Assembly: GCA_022606135.1 (NCBI GenBank)
Contig: JABYQN010000012.1
Location: forward strand, 806,001-870,000
Length of the DNA: 64,000 nucleotides
From: Fomes fomentarius
Lineage: Eukaryota; Basidiomycota; Agaricomycetes; Polyporales; Polyporaceae
Direction: 5' to 3'
Position 1 is the first letter of the stretch, and every line of letters begins with the position of its first letter. Under the pieces are notes generated by a model that worked only from the letters and a program-made list of their open reading frames with translations, searched no databases and was not told the DNA's origin. Position numbers and translations under genes: made by a program. Shown here piece by piece: positions 49,201 to 61,300 of the stretch.

Positions 49201-49926
49201 CATGATGTGCAAGTGGCAGAGATAGGCATGGTCATCGAGATTACCGAAGAGACCCAGCCAAAGAGGGGCATCCCACCGAGAGCCTTGGCGCCAGTCATCT
49301 CAAACGCAGCAGAGAAATCAATAGAGCAAAGGCCACGCGTTGGTAACATAATTAGGATGTCAGCACATCATGTTCGATCGGATCAATGGAGATGAGGTAG
49401 CAGCTTACCCTCATTTAAGAGTCAGATGTGACACCAAAGACATAGTTCCAAAGCTGGGCTCATTGCGCTACGTCCCGGAATTGTGGATGATTACACAAAT
49501 GGTTGTATGAGATAGCTAGGCACGGATGTAGCATGGGGCGGTAACAGTACCTGTCGACCCATGATTGTCTCACCTTCGATGTTGACCGCCTGCTCTTCAC
49601 CCAGGCGCAGCACCTGACAGTCCAGTGTCGCATACCCCACGCGCTTGATTGAAGAATCAGACGGACCTGCGACACTGCGATTTGTCAATCCACAGCTTGC
49701 ACCAAGGGGCAGAATGTGTAGATAGAGGGGAGACACCGTCCGGAGGGTATGTCGGACGTGCATCCCAGTCTAGGAACATGCAGCTCCATGATCAATTGCA
49801 CGCACGACGATAGGATCCATTGTTCCTGATGTTATCACATAGATAAAGATATGAGCTACAAAGACGGATAGCGATACTATAGCTTGGTCACAAACGGAAA
49901 GCGATATGGGAGTGCATCAAGGGTCG
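49201..49926. other. Intergenic region
   Basis: A minus-strand block near 49555-49670 (SIKRVGYATLDCQVLRLGEEQAVNIEG) is flanked by acceptor and donor signals and may be an exon of an unknown or decayed gene; nothing else supported. Confidence 0.4.
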
Positions 49927-50686
49927 TTATGTAGGTTTGCCGTTTACAGAAGGGTCTTCGTCATCGATGTCGTCCGCGGACGGAACTGCAGCGGAGTTCG
50001 CTGCCCCCGCAGCCACAGTCGTCCCGGCCTGGGGTGGTACAATATCCCTGATTACACCCAACAATCGAACAGTCGGTCAAGTCGGTCACGTTTCGCTTTT
50101 GTGGCTCGGACAAGAATGCCACTCACCATTTGATCTGGAACCGCGTCACTCTCGGCTTCGTATTGATATCCCTCACCAACCGATCAAAACGAATGGGCTC
50201 GGGAAGCGCCTCCTTCATCTCCTCGTTGTCGTACTCGGTATTCTGGTAGTATCCGACACGCACAAATTCTTGGTCCTTGTACGAACCGGTAAGGATGAGT
50301 GCAGCAACGCCGAGGACGTCTTCTGGAGGGATTTTGGATGGGTTGGGTGCAGAGCCTTCAAACTCAAACGCGTTCACACCAGCTGGAACGGGACCGACTA
50401 GACAATCGTCAAGTTCTTGGTCGAGCTCCTCGTTTCCCGGGGATGCGACGTAGATGAGCCTCCATTCAAGGTCTAGCGTATGGGGTGTCAAGTCAGCAAG
50501 TAGCGTAGAGGAATTATGCCACGCCTACCTTCCGGTAGAGGTGCTATACACTCGAATGTGACACGGAAGTGGTATGGGTCAAGGAAACGTGCGGGGTTGT
50601 TGAGAAACTCTACGTCCTGAGCAAGAGATTAGGCTCTGAAAAGGCAGATTATGCATCAAGCACACCCTAATCGTAACAATGGACAT
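49927..50686 (-). CDS. ASF1: Histone chaperone ASF1
   Basis: Nuclear H3-H4 chaperone acting in replication-coupled and replication-independent nucleosome assembly with CAF-1 and HIR. Minus-strand exons: 50686-50666, 50616-50529, 50472-50127, 50047-49927; phases close, 191 aa. The immunoglobulin-like core is complete. It has [39 protein letters not shown], the [22 protein letters not shown] block, [30 protein letters not shown] and [10 protein letters not shown]. The first exon codes only seven residues. The C-terminal tail is short and acidic ([10 protein letters not shown]), as in yeast Asf1 but shorter. It is divergently transcribed from MPP6 with 327 bp between the start codons; the shared promoter carries an ACGCGT box. 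Confidence 0.95.
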
Positions 50687-50804
50687 TTTGAGTCAGTGCG
50701 CCGAGGATGGAAGGGCGAGGGCGAAAACAGGGAGAGGAGGATGGTGGTCTGGTGGCAAGCGGCCGCGCAAGAGCACTGGGAGTCGCGTCAAGTCACTGTG
50801 ACTG

Positions 50805-50810
50805 ACGCGT
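50805..50810. promoter_or_regulatory. MCB-type cell-cycle box (ACGCGT) in the ASF1/MPP6 promoter
   Basis: Palindromic ACGCGT, 119 bp from the ASF1 start. MBF, the fungal G1/S regulator, binds this sequence, and ASF1 is S-phase-regulated in yeast. Site function here is inferred. Confidence 0.4.
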
Positions 50811-51013
50811 GACATAGCATTGCGTCACTCGTCAGATAGTCAAGTGGCACTAGCGTGTGTGTAGCCCTGGGGCTCACGTTCGAATCGTGTGAAGTACAGT
50901 TGCATTCTATTAGGGAGAGGACTTGCGTTTGAACCATCACCACACCGACTTCCTCTCGGTCTTTGGCTTGTCGCTTGCTCTCGATCTTCTGGTTCTGACT
51001 TGCGATTCTGACA

Positions 51014-51884
51014 ATGTCGGGCAAGACGCTCAGCAACGGCACGCTGAGCCTTCGGTTCATGCAGAACGCCCAACGGGCGAAGCTGCAGGCCCAGGTCGAA
51101 GCAGAACAGGCGAACATCAAGGACGATGCGGAGTGGTCTGTGGCTCAGGATGTCAGAGAAGCATGGGGTATCGGCGGCTGGTCGCACTCGAAGTGAGTGT
51201 TTGGCTGTATCTGGCATTTACCATCACTTGACTCGAGAATGCAGCGATGAGGTTCAACATGAATCCTCTTACCTACCGTTCATTTTCCAGTCGGATTTTG
51301 GCGAAGGTTCTTCATCGAACTCGCAGGTGAACAGCGGATTGAAGTACAGAGGACGTCGAACGTTCAATGCTCGCGGGAAGGAAGTCGGTTTCCAAGAGGT
51401 AAGCAACGTATCATGTCGCGCAATGTTGAATTCGACCGACACACACACATTGATCGAATCTCAGACCAAGCAGAAAGTAGAAAACAGTGAAGAGGGGACT
51501 CTTACAGGAGAACATCAGGCAGACAGCCAGGGCAAGTCTGTCAACACAGACGACAAACCTCGTTCGAGGTTTGAGAAACATCTCACCTCTATCTCTGGGT
51601 TCACGGCACCTCTATCGACACGAAGAGATGAACAAAAGCCTCGAACAAAGACAGCCCAGATGCTTATCCGGGAGGACATATCTGTCCATCCTCCTGAATC
51701 TCTGCGGCCAACCTCTACACTTCCAGCTATGGGGTTCGTCAAACCGGCGGGCGTCGATGAGCCTATCCCACCAATTCGCAAGGCAGCTGCCGAGAGCCGC
51801 AAGCGCGACCGAGATCAGGACTCTGTCGCCGATAGACCGAGTTCGGAGGGAAAGAAAAGGAAGAAGAAACAAACTGGACCCTGA
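51014..51884 (+). CDS. MPP6: M-phase phosphoprotein 6 homologue, nuclear exosome cofactor
   Basis: Small RNA-binding cofactor that links the Mtr4 helicase to the nuclear exosome (Rrp6/Rrp40) in rRNA maturation and RNA surveillance. Exons 51014-51192, 51245-51398 and 51465-51884, 250 aa. The N-terminus carries the family signature KTLSNGTLSLRFMQNAQRAK, followed by EVEAEQANIKDDAEW-type sequence and EAWGIGGW. The second exon has HESSYLPFIF, a conserved Mpp6 block in basidiomycetes, and GRRTFNARGKEV. The third exon is low-complexity, charged, with TLPAMGFVKPAGVDEP, which resembles the Mpp6 GFVKP-type motif, and ends in a Lys/Arg-rich tail (KKRKKKQ-like, probable nuclear signal). The start ATG is the first one after the shared promoter with ASF1. 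Confidence 0.85.
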
Positions 51885-54800
51885 CGAGGCTTCCTCATGC
51901 GTTCATGGTCACACGAGGTTTTGTTTGATGTGGCGTTGTCCAGTAGAGGGCCACGCGATTCCATTTGGGCGTTGACAGAATATATCTTGTGCGTCATCTG
52001 GCTGCCGCGCTCCGCTCAATGCTGACGGCAGTAGCAGTTCTTACTAACTTCTTTCGATTGGACTTCAGACACATGACAGCGATACTTTGATTACGAAAGA
52101 AGCTTTTGAGTCTCATGACTGGTCAGCATGTACAAGAACAAGTTTTTCTTGACACCCAGTACGTGGTACGGTGTCAGAGCACTCCATCGCGCTACTATCT
52201 ATCCCCAGGCTGACCGGGTTATGCCTTGTTCACATTCCCACTAGTGCGTCAAAAGCTCTCCTCCTGAATGCTATATCGGACAATTCCATGGTCATATGCA
52301 TGTGCCTCATGGCAACGGTGAAGATCGTCGGTTCGGAACATATCCGCTTCTCAGTCTTGGTACGACGAAGCATAACGGTACATCGCACTTCCCGTTCGAC
52401 GTGAGAACCCGTGTGGCCTGCAAAGTGGTAGGCGACCTGAGATATGGGTCGCGACGGCTCGTTGTAAAGCGGATGATGAGCGCAGTTCGCCACAGTTTCA
52501 GATCCTTGTCGAGGTCGTTTGAAGTCGGGGAGCTGGTATGTACCCTTGTTGCGCTGGAGTCTGTTATACTGACATGTTGTCGACGACTCGCAAACCGACA
52601 TCGTGCAAGGTAGGAAGTGCTCCGTGTCTTCGGAGGTTCGGACTCTTAGGCAAACCGCGGGCACACGTTCTTAGACTTCGAGTCTCCGAAGGGGCGGATC
52701 CTGCTCTAGAATAACGCTCTCTCCTGGGTCAGTGCCGTTCGAAGAGCGCGTTTGCATGACATGTTGCATGACTGCATCACCTTCGAGAACAGGTTGGGAG
52801 ACACAAGGGTGCAACCGGCGCAGTAGTGCATATGACGTTCAATGGAAGGTCGTGGGCACATCTTGCGTACGCATCCGCCAGGACGCACCGTGCCCGGTGA
52901 GAAGCTGCATTTTCCAACAGTACATGGTGGGTGCGCTTCCCATCCTGGCATACAGGGGCGTCCGCAATGGTGTCCCCATCCGCATCCTCAACTTCCCATT
53001 GCTCGATGGAGCTTTAGCGGCTGATATTGGCGGTGGTTGAGATTGCGTCACATCGGGGACGCTTGTACCGTAAGGCTAGCAAAGGTCAGCGCATCAACAT
53101 CCTCGCAGTATCCTGACCAAGCGCAGCGTGCCGGTCTCGAACCGGAAAATTGAGTGGATGTACTGAACTTTGTTACGTGAACGAGGGGGGCGGAAACCTC
53201 CACCTCTCGATGCCTCGATGCCGAGTGGAGCGGTTATGGGGTCTGAGCTTGAGCTTGAGGCGATATGGACTTATCGACTTCCTCGCCATTTCCCAAGTGC
53301 ACCAGACACGCCCATTGTTCCGGTTCCTAGCAATAGAATCTCGATGATGACTTGGGTGATCTGCCCTGTATTGCGGACCGACCTCCACGAAGGTTAGCGT
53401 TCTATTACACCCAAAGCAGTTCTAATAGTATCTGCGCGCGACCACGAGCCGCTGGAATATGTCTCAAATCGTATACAATTTGCTATAGACGAGTTCACCC
53501 GATTCTGGAGTGGACAGGTTTCGGCGCATACCGCCACATTTTAGGCGACCTGACGGGATCGCATCGACTCGCGGAATCAATGCAACCGTGTACACATGGC
53601 CACAAGCACAAGGGTGCAGTTACCCGTCCGACGAATCCCGTACAATAGGTGGGCTATGTCATGCTCCCGTGCATGCGTGCTGCCATACTGTACTGCGGGT
53701 GCATGACCCACGCTGCAGGAATGCCGTGACAGCGGCTTGGAATCCAGCCACTCAGTCACAGCCTCAATTTATGTGGTCTGCATATTGCCGTCAAATGATC
53801 GTAGTACACACCATTGTCTCGCGGATCGGACTTAGTACAGACCATGCCACGATGGAAGTGATTGTGGCCGGACGCTGTTCAGTATACTATGCCTACCGAT
53901 GCTTACATCTTCCCTACGATATATATGTACAGGCTGTGCAGTCACCGAAGACCTGGCGAATAAGCATATCTACCTAGTCAGGAGGTAAGCAGGATTCAAG
54001 GGCACGCAATGCGGGCATCATAGGAAGTATATCGACAAGGAGCGGATAACGGTCCGATGTGCACTGCGAATCCGCTAAGTAAATGATACGAGAGACTTCC
54101 AGCGCCCCAGGCGATGTTGGAGGGAAAAGAAGTCGACCTCTGCTCTTCTCGAACTTCACAGCGTGATAACGGAACGGCCAGCGCACTTCTTCTCTGTTCC
54201 TAAGGCCCTCTGGCATGCATGATAACCGGTGGTCCCTAGGTACAGTGCCACATTCAGTGAAGCCGTCACCGCCTCTCACGTCGACAATATTAACCACCAG
54301 CACACGGTCAAGGCCCCAACCAGAAGGCACCCAGTAAACTTGCCCCTATGAACGCGGGAAACATGAAAGCATACCCTCGCGGACATTGCTGACAGGCAAA
54401 GAGAGCATCCGACGCGAATGGGTTCTACCGTGGGTTGTCTTACCGTAATCGTATCCCTAGGGCCGGACATCGCCCCTCAGCGCCCGTCCGGAGCGGAGGG
54501 AGCAATCTCAAACACCGCGTTGTATCACGCTTGTATAGGGGTCTCCTTCTCTTTCGCGTGCAGTATGAACGTCTCGATGTCCATACGCCAATGTTCTAAC
54601 ACCTCTCTTGCTCCTAATGCCGCGGAGCCACACGGCCGGGGACACGTTCCCCGCCCGCTACACTTCCGAAATTCGGAACATCTCACTGGCGGCTTTTCTG
54701 TCTGGATGCACAGTTCAAAGTTCTTGTGCACGCGGTGTGGACGAATCGAATCCGTGTTCACCGTGCTCGCATAGGTAGATAATGAACAGAGGACACGCCG

Positions 54801-57800
54801 GTGAGAACGGCTGACAGGAGGCACTCACCCGAGAAGCCGCGATGACGCCGAAGACTAGCGCACCTGACAAGTGCGGGGTTACGTGCCTGACGCCAGACAA
54901 AGCGTTAGCACCGATTCCGGCACCGTGAACTCGGCACCGGCGTTAGGAAGTAAGATGTCGAGATCTTATTGCCCTCACCTGAGTCGAGCAGGACTGTGTT
55001 AATCGCGGGGATGAGTACACACAATCTAATGAATCGGGATTTACATGGCCTATGCGAACATAGAGAAGATGATCCGCGGAACATCAGGGGGTGCTACGAA
55101 TCGTCCATCCCACTCAGAGAGTCACATTCGATGTGGTTCTGTAGCGCTATAGTAGGGATGGCCACAATGACAGCGTTTGCTGGAGACGCGAGGAGCCCTC
55201 CACGCGTTTTCCTTGCGGTGCTGCAAAGCGAAGAGAAAACCAAGAACAGTAACCGACAATCAGAAATGACAAACTTAGTAGGGTGATAGATAGGACGCGA
55301 GCTTCTGGTGGAGTCTAGCGCGTGGATGAAGCTTCGTTGACCAGCGCGGAATTACGAAGGACTCGGACTCCGCGCGCTCGCTAGTGAGAAAGTTCAGCGT
55401 ATGGACAACGCCAACTTGAAGCGCTGCAGGGTCCAGACTATCGCTAGTCTAGGATCCTCTTATACCCGCTCAAAAACGGGGGAGCAGAGGTGGCATAGCC
55501 GTGACAAGGTGGCGTGCCCGCCGAGAGGCCTATCGGAGCATGAGACATGGCATCTGATTCTCGCGGCGGGATCATGACTTCCACCCCGCTCGATGAGCGG
55601 CACGTCAGAGGGGTCCATGGAAGGACATTGTGTACCACCATCCCGAAAACCATGCACACACGGAGCGCGGGCATGCTTCGTACGACTAGCGCCTCATCAA
55701 GCCGCAATGATATCGAACGCTCACTGTGCCTAGTATTCCTGTAGCCTCATCAGATTCATCGCACATATGATCAAGCCATGAAAGCGCACACAGACGAGCG
55801 AGTTTAGGGGATATTGACGGCAAATCGCGAATAAACCTGGGATAGTGCGGACGCTGGTCCCAGGGTTTCGACATGAGCATACTTCAAGGCCACAGACTTT
55901 GGTCGCAGTATTAGTATTAGTCACTTGAGCTGCCGTTGACATCTCCTGTCATCGGAAAAAGTTGATCACCGGGAAACGAACCTTGTATGACAGCGCTAAC
56001 AGAGGCAATCCCTTTGGAGTACAACTGCTTCAATACCTACCGAGATGGACATCGAGGGTGGTATATCCATGAGGCCCAAACGAGGCTCCACAGAACTTCT
56101 TAGGGCGTGATCCCATGGCTTCCTGGTGTGTGCTCATACCATCCATGGTATCGAGCGTTCAACTTGAGACGTCCTATGGGCGGTTTCTCGCAAATTAGGT
56201 CCTGTTACGGATGCGCGCCCACGCACGGCGGTCAATCAGGAAGAGCACCGTTCAATTAGGTCATACGAGTATGAGGCATAAACCGAGTCTAACCTTGGGT
56301 GAACCTTGTGCCCGCTGCGGACGGAATCGCGCTGAGGATCCGTGATTGTACAAGGTGGCAGCTACCTTCTCGTGTGCGCGCTCCTTGCAGATTGTATTGG
56401 AGCACCGACGCCCATCTCAGTGAATAGCGTGGATACACCCAGATGGCAAGGGGCGGCACGGCGTCCGGCACTATATATTCATTTGACGATCACCTGCCCT
56501 CCGTCCTGTAGGGAACATCATGCCGACTGTCAGACTGATGAGAAGCGGGATATGACTGCGATAGATAGAGAACATACATTGGTATAAGCGCATCAGGGTT
56601 GGGACCAGGCGTGGGCAGCCAAACACCCTGAATCAGTAACCTGACGAACGCTAACGATCGAGACGGAAGTAGGGGAACCTCGATCGTAATCGAGCAGCCC
56701 ATCCCGTTGCATACGGGGTGGCAGGATCTAGCCATAATAAGCCTTTGTGCGAGTGCTGCTTGATGACCACTGAGGATTTTTGCGGAAGATAAACTCAATC
56801 ACCACGGCACCAGGCAACAACGCCTAACTGAGTGCCTCATTTTGGGCCAGAAGCATAACTCCATCCGTTCATGCAGACGCAGCTGCCGGCGAGATGTCAG
56901 CAAAAGCTGCGTGTACGTGAAGCGTGAGACCGCATCGCACGAACCACGTATTATGATAGCGGCTTTCACAAGCCCCTTCCTCGGTGGGGGGCATGCCATG
57001 TAGTACGTAGCAATTGACAGCCATAATACAACCTCTTTGCTTTCGAGGCGATTTGTATACGCCACGACGTCCATTAAACTTGGCGCAGGTGATCAACACA
57101 CCACTCCACGTGTAACCAAAGGCCACATATGAATATATTTACCGAACGCCACAATGACAACTCACTGCTTGGAATGCTACGCCCCTAAAGTTTGGACTAT
57201 GGGTGAGACTCTTAACCCGGAATCAAGCCGTACGTACTCACCTGCTGTCTTTAGCGACTGTTGCAATACGTTATAGCGTCCCCTGTGCCCCACTTGTACT
57301 TCTCTTTCCGCGCTGTGTGGGCTAGTCTGCGAACTGGTACTTATGGCATCATGCGAGTGTTCATGAGCGCCGCTGATTGCGCCTGATACGTGAACTTTGC
57401 CCAGCCGTACCACCTCCATGGCTCCAAATGAACAGCTTCATGATTGACAGTCTTGGATATATATCTCAATTGGTTGCTACTCGTTCCGTTGCAGTTGTGA
57501 GATGGTAGGCAGTTGCTATAGAAGTTACATGCGAGTCGCTTACTAAGACGCCCGGCGGTCCAGGACTTCCCACGGAGCTCCCAGTCCGATCCGGAGTTAC
57601 CCGTCGCTCGCTTGATCATCGACTGATTGGCAATTGCATGTTCTTAACTTGTTCTTGAGCCAGGATCATCCCAGCTAAGGATTTCGGTAGTGACCGCCGT
57701 GATACCATGCATATTCAAGGAGAATCTCTTCACAATCTTTTCGGCCCCGACCAGTGCAACTGACACTCGTACTCGTACTCCACAATGTACAGTATCGTCT

Positions 57801-57832
57801 ACATAGAATTTCCACAACACTTTTCGACAACG
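51885..57832. other. Gene desert, left part
   Basis: About 6 kb with no supported gene, RNA gene or recognisable transposon domain. Open frames of 60-155 codons on both strands lack motifs and alternate frequently. Could be old repeat DNA decayed beyond recognition by eye. Confidence 0.5.
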
Positions 57833-58305
57833 CTAAGGGCACACAATTTCCCAGGATGAGAAGTCGCCAACCTCGTCATTATCTGCACATGTCGCCGAAG
57901 AAATCGGACCAGAGACAGAGCCCTCGTTATCATCGTCATTCTGTCCGACCCACGGTTAAATACCATCTTGAACAAAACCATTCAGAGGATATAGCACTCA
58001 CACAGCCTGGTTCGCTGTAAGTGAACAGCTGGCATTCTCCCTCGAGCGACTCGATGAGAATAGAAGCGCCCTCTCCGGCCTGGCGACAGCCAGTGCCTTG
58101 GTTCTTTGTGGACAGGTGAAGAGTGAGCAAGACACATCCAATCAGTCACGACAGCGAAGGGACTCACGTTTCCATCCGCATGGTCGTCAATGTCTCCGCG
58201 GCACCCAAGGCCCTGGTAGACCGTCGCATCGTAGTCACCCGCCAGTACGAGGATCGGAGCAGAGGCGACGACTGCAAGGACGGCGAGGGCGGTGAACGAT
58301 TTCAT
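57833..58305 (-). CDS. Small secreted six-cysteine protein
   Basis: Exons on the minus strand: 58305-58168, 58103-58002, 57940-57833; both introns (64 and 61 nt) are phase 0 and GT-AG, giving 115 aa. The signal peptide is clear (MKSFTALAVLAVVASAPILVLA, cleavage near residue 22). The mature part of about 93 residues is acidic and starts GDYDATVYQGLGC. It has exactly six cysteines (contexts GLGC, TGC, EGEC, EPGC, ATC, IVC), an even number as expected for three disulfides, and the last Cys is next to the C-terminus. No transmembrane or GPI tail. The layout is that of fungal small secreted cysteine-rich proteins, many of which are effectors or surface proteins; function unknown. A TATA box lies 73 bp upstream. 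Confidence 0.82.
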
Positions 58306-58377
58306 CTTGGTGCGTTACTGTGGTGAAGCGAACGTATGCTCTGTGGGATGTCCGAGCTTCTGATCTGCCCAGAGTGC

Positions 58378-58384
58378 CTTTATA
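58378..58384 (-). promoter_or_regulatory. TATA box of the small secreted protein gene
   Basis: Minus-strand TATAAAG, 73-79 bp before the ATG at 58305. Confidence 0.5.
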
Positions 58385-61300
58385 CTAGTCGTTGCGCAAC
58401 ATCTGCAAACATCAGCATCACAGCTCGCAGCTTAGCCTATGCTGTCGACAACCTGAAACGATGCTGGTGGAGCACCTCAAACGGTGAGTGTATCGCACTG
58501 CGGCGGAGGGCGATAGAAATAGTTTGATGAGCCGGCGCACTTGAATGAGGTCCTGAGCCTCGCCTGACTGCAGGACAGGCTGCGATTGCGATCCAATATG
58601 CAGGCGGTAAGCCTGTAGGTGATGCCATGGATGCACTGGGCTTCCTCGTCAGGAAGGAGGAGCCTGAGGGTGTTTGTGTAGACGCCAGGTCGACGCTTGA
58701 GGCAACATCCTACTACGAATGTTCAGGCTATGATCCCACTACGGCGACAGATAGACGCGGCACACCAGGCACGCACCCGGAGAACCGAGCAGCACCCACG
58801 TAAAAATGCGATGGTCTGAACCTAGAAGACTGACTGACAGCTCTTGTCAACGGCAACACGCCGTGGGCGGTCCTCTTCGCTTGACCCTAGTACCCGCGAA
58901 GCTGGCTCGCATGTGCAGCACTTTGTCCGGTCCTAGCAACGCCGGGTATTTGACATTAGCTCGGCCGTTGTATTCTTGGAGTTCTTCAAATTCCCGCCCG
59001 GTTTCTCGATGCGTTCCTGTTCCGTCATCGTCGCGGACCGATCGCATGAGAGAGGGCTGACAGCGGAAGGAGTCCCGAGCTGGCTTTGCGACGACTCCCA
59101 GGGTGACTGTGGTCGGATGACAGCTGTCTTGCTGGGACGCAGTCGGAGTCCTAGAATGCTGCCGTGCGAGCGTGGTTAGCGCGGACTTTCTGCTGAAATG
59201 GGCCACGCCCCACACCAACCGCGGACTATTAGGCGCTGCGGCGATGCCGTATAGCATGCCACCTCTAGTAGGACGTCACTTACGACACGGCATCCATGGT
59301 GCCGTATTCGTGGAAAGCGAAGCCTAATAACGTCAAGAGTCGGCAACCAGAGCATGCGCACTTCCATGTCAGCGAGCTCGGCAACTCCGCGACCGGAGAG
59401 TCAAGAATGGCAATGAGCAAATACATCCGCGCTGCGGGGGGCCACAGTGGCAGGCAGGGTGCCCCCCGCACTGGTCGCTGTAGTATTCTGAGCGCCCACT
59501 ACGGCAGGATGACTGACACTCCGCGCCGGTAACGCACCTCATAGACAACGCTTCTACGCGCAGCTGCTAGCAGGAGTAGACCAGGACACACGCTTGTCAA
59601 TCCATTCTATATCTGCGACCAGAGAATGCCAGCTGACGGGGATCAATGTATCATGCATGAGTAGTACTGTTACATACCCACACGCACCTATCGCGTTTGG
59701 CACAGAGCGACCTGTGAACGTTGAACACTCGCTACATGCCGCCGCTCAGGTGCAGATCACAGCATGTCGAGATGGTTCAGATGGATGTGATGCGGCTGAG
59801 TATCTCCGGTCATTGTGGGTCTACATAGAGCAGGGTCGATTCTGCCGGAATTCATCCACGTAGTGCGGTTTAAGATCAGAATCTGATGAGTACGAAGCAG
59901 AGAAGCTCGACAAGTCAGAGCTATCCACGCCTTAGACAGGATCCAACAGACAGCTCACCGGGACGTACTATGACATATGAGCGATGCCCCTAATAGTGCC
60001 CTTGCGTTCTCACTGGCTGCGCATCACCAACAGTCAAGTAAGGACTGCTCATGAAATCGGAGAAGACTGTACTGCGCGCTGTCAGCGAGTTCAACCGTTT
60101 CGTGTAGTTCTCAGAGCATCGGACCATCCATTGCCTAGCGACGCCCCTGCCTATGTAGAACCCCGATATCAGCAAGAGCGGGGGCTTCTCACACGTTCTC
60201 ACCTAGAACCGCCATAAGACACGGGTGGCCACACGCCGGCCGGGGTGAGCCTGAGAGTGCTTAGATGAACGGATCAGACGTACTACTTCGAAACCGGCAT
60301 GCGCGGAAACGGGAGAGCCTGTAAGTACTGCAGATGAGACATGAGACCGTAACAATCTGAACTCAGGGATCTCAACGCTCACCTCCTTGACTTGACAACT
60401 TCTGCCACGGCGCGTTGTCCATCATTGCTCCGGCGTGGCACGTCGTGCGAAATTCAGGCGACAGGGGTGCGTGTAATGATACTATCGCACATCGAGGCTT
60501 GCGAGGCAGGCTGTGGCACTGGCAGGCTGAAACTACGGTTTCGTGAGTGAAGTGTCGCTCAGCCCATGGGTATCTGAAGGTTCGAAGTCCACAAACTCCG
60601 AGTCGGGCTCCTCTGGCAGTGGCACCGACTGCCAATATTATCATTGATCAGGGCTGGTCGGGCTCGGAGCCGGATCTGGTAAGCTCCAGACGCCCAGAGA
60701 ACAGAAATTGGATCGTTTGAAGCGGACTAAAGACGCAACTTGCTCTTCCTCATCTTCACCTGGACACACGGCACGTCAGACGCAGCTGCATCGAACACAA
60801 TACCGGGCTGGGAATACTCAGGTACCAAGGCACACAGCCCGAGCGGCGATCCGGCTTTCAAGCTCTTTGCAGCCACGGCGTTCAGCCACCGGGGCCGTCA
60901 AAACGCGCATTCAATCATGCATAAGTGTGAGTGGCATCGCAGATTCAGGGCAATTGGAGAGAGAGAATGAATCTGGAGCCTATCTTTGCTATATGGGCTT
61001 AGGACCCGACCCCCGAAATACTCTTGTCAAAAGAAGTACTAGAGCGAGAGCGGGAGCGGATAGCTTGTCTGACATGAGGCGGATTAGTCGCAGTTCGCAG
61101 TTCAAGCAAAGTGCCTAGGATTCCAAATGGACGTCACTGCCTCGGCAGTATATGGGGGCGCCTCCCTCGAACCCCATCTATTGAGTCCAAGGTCAGCCCA
61201 CGGTGGCCTAAAGCCCGCACAGTTGGAGGCGTTCCGAAATCGGCGCGTCTAGTATTTCCGCCCGTGTTCCACTCCGATTCGAAGCTGTCGAAACAAGAAC

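Noticed and set aside
49491..49763. Minus-strand frame with RVGYATLDCQVLRLGEEQ
   Set aside because: Looks coding and has flanking splice signals, but no neighbouring exons or family could be supported.
54525..54824. Cys-rich minus-strand frame in the gene desert
   Set aside because: No signal peptide, no splice context and no recognised spacing of cysteines.
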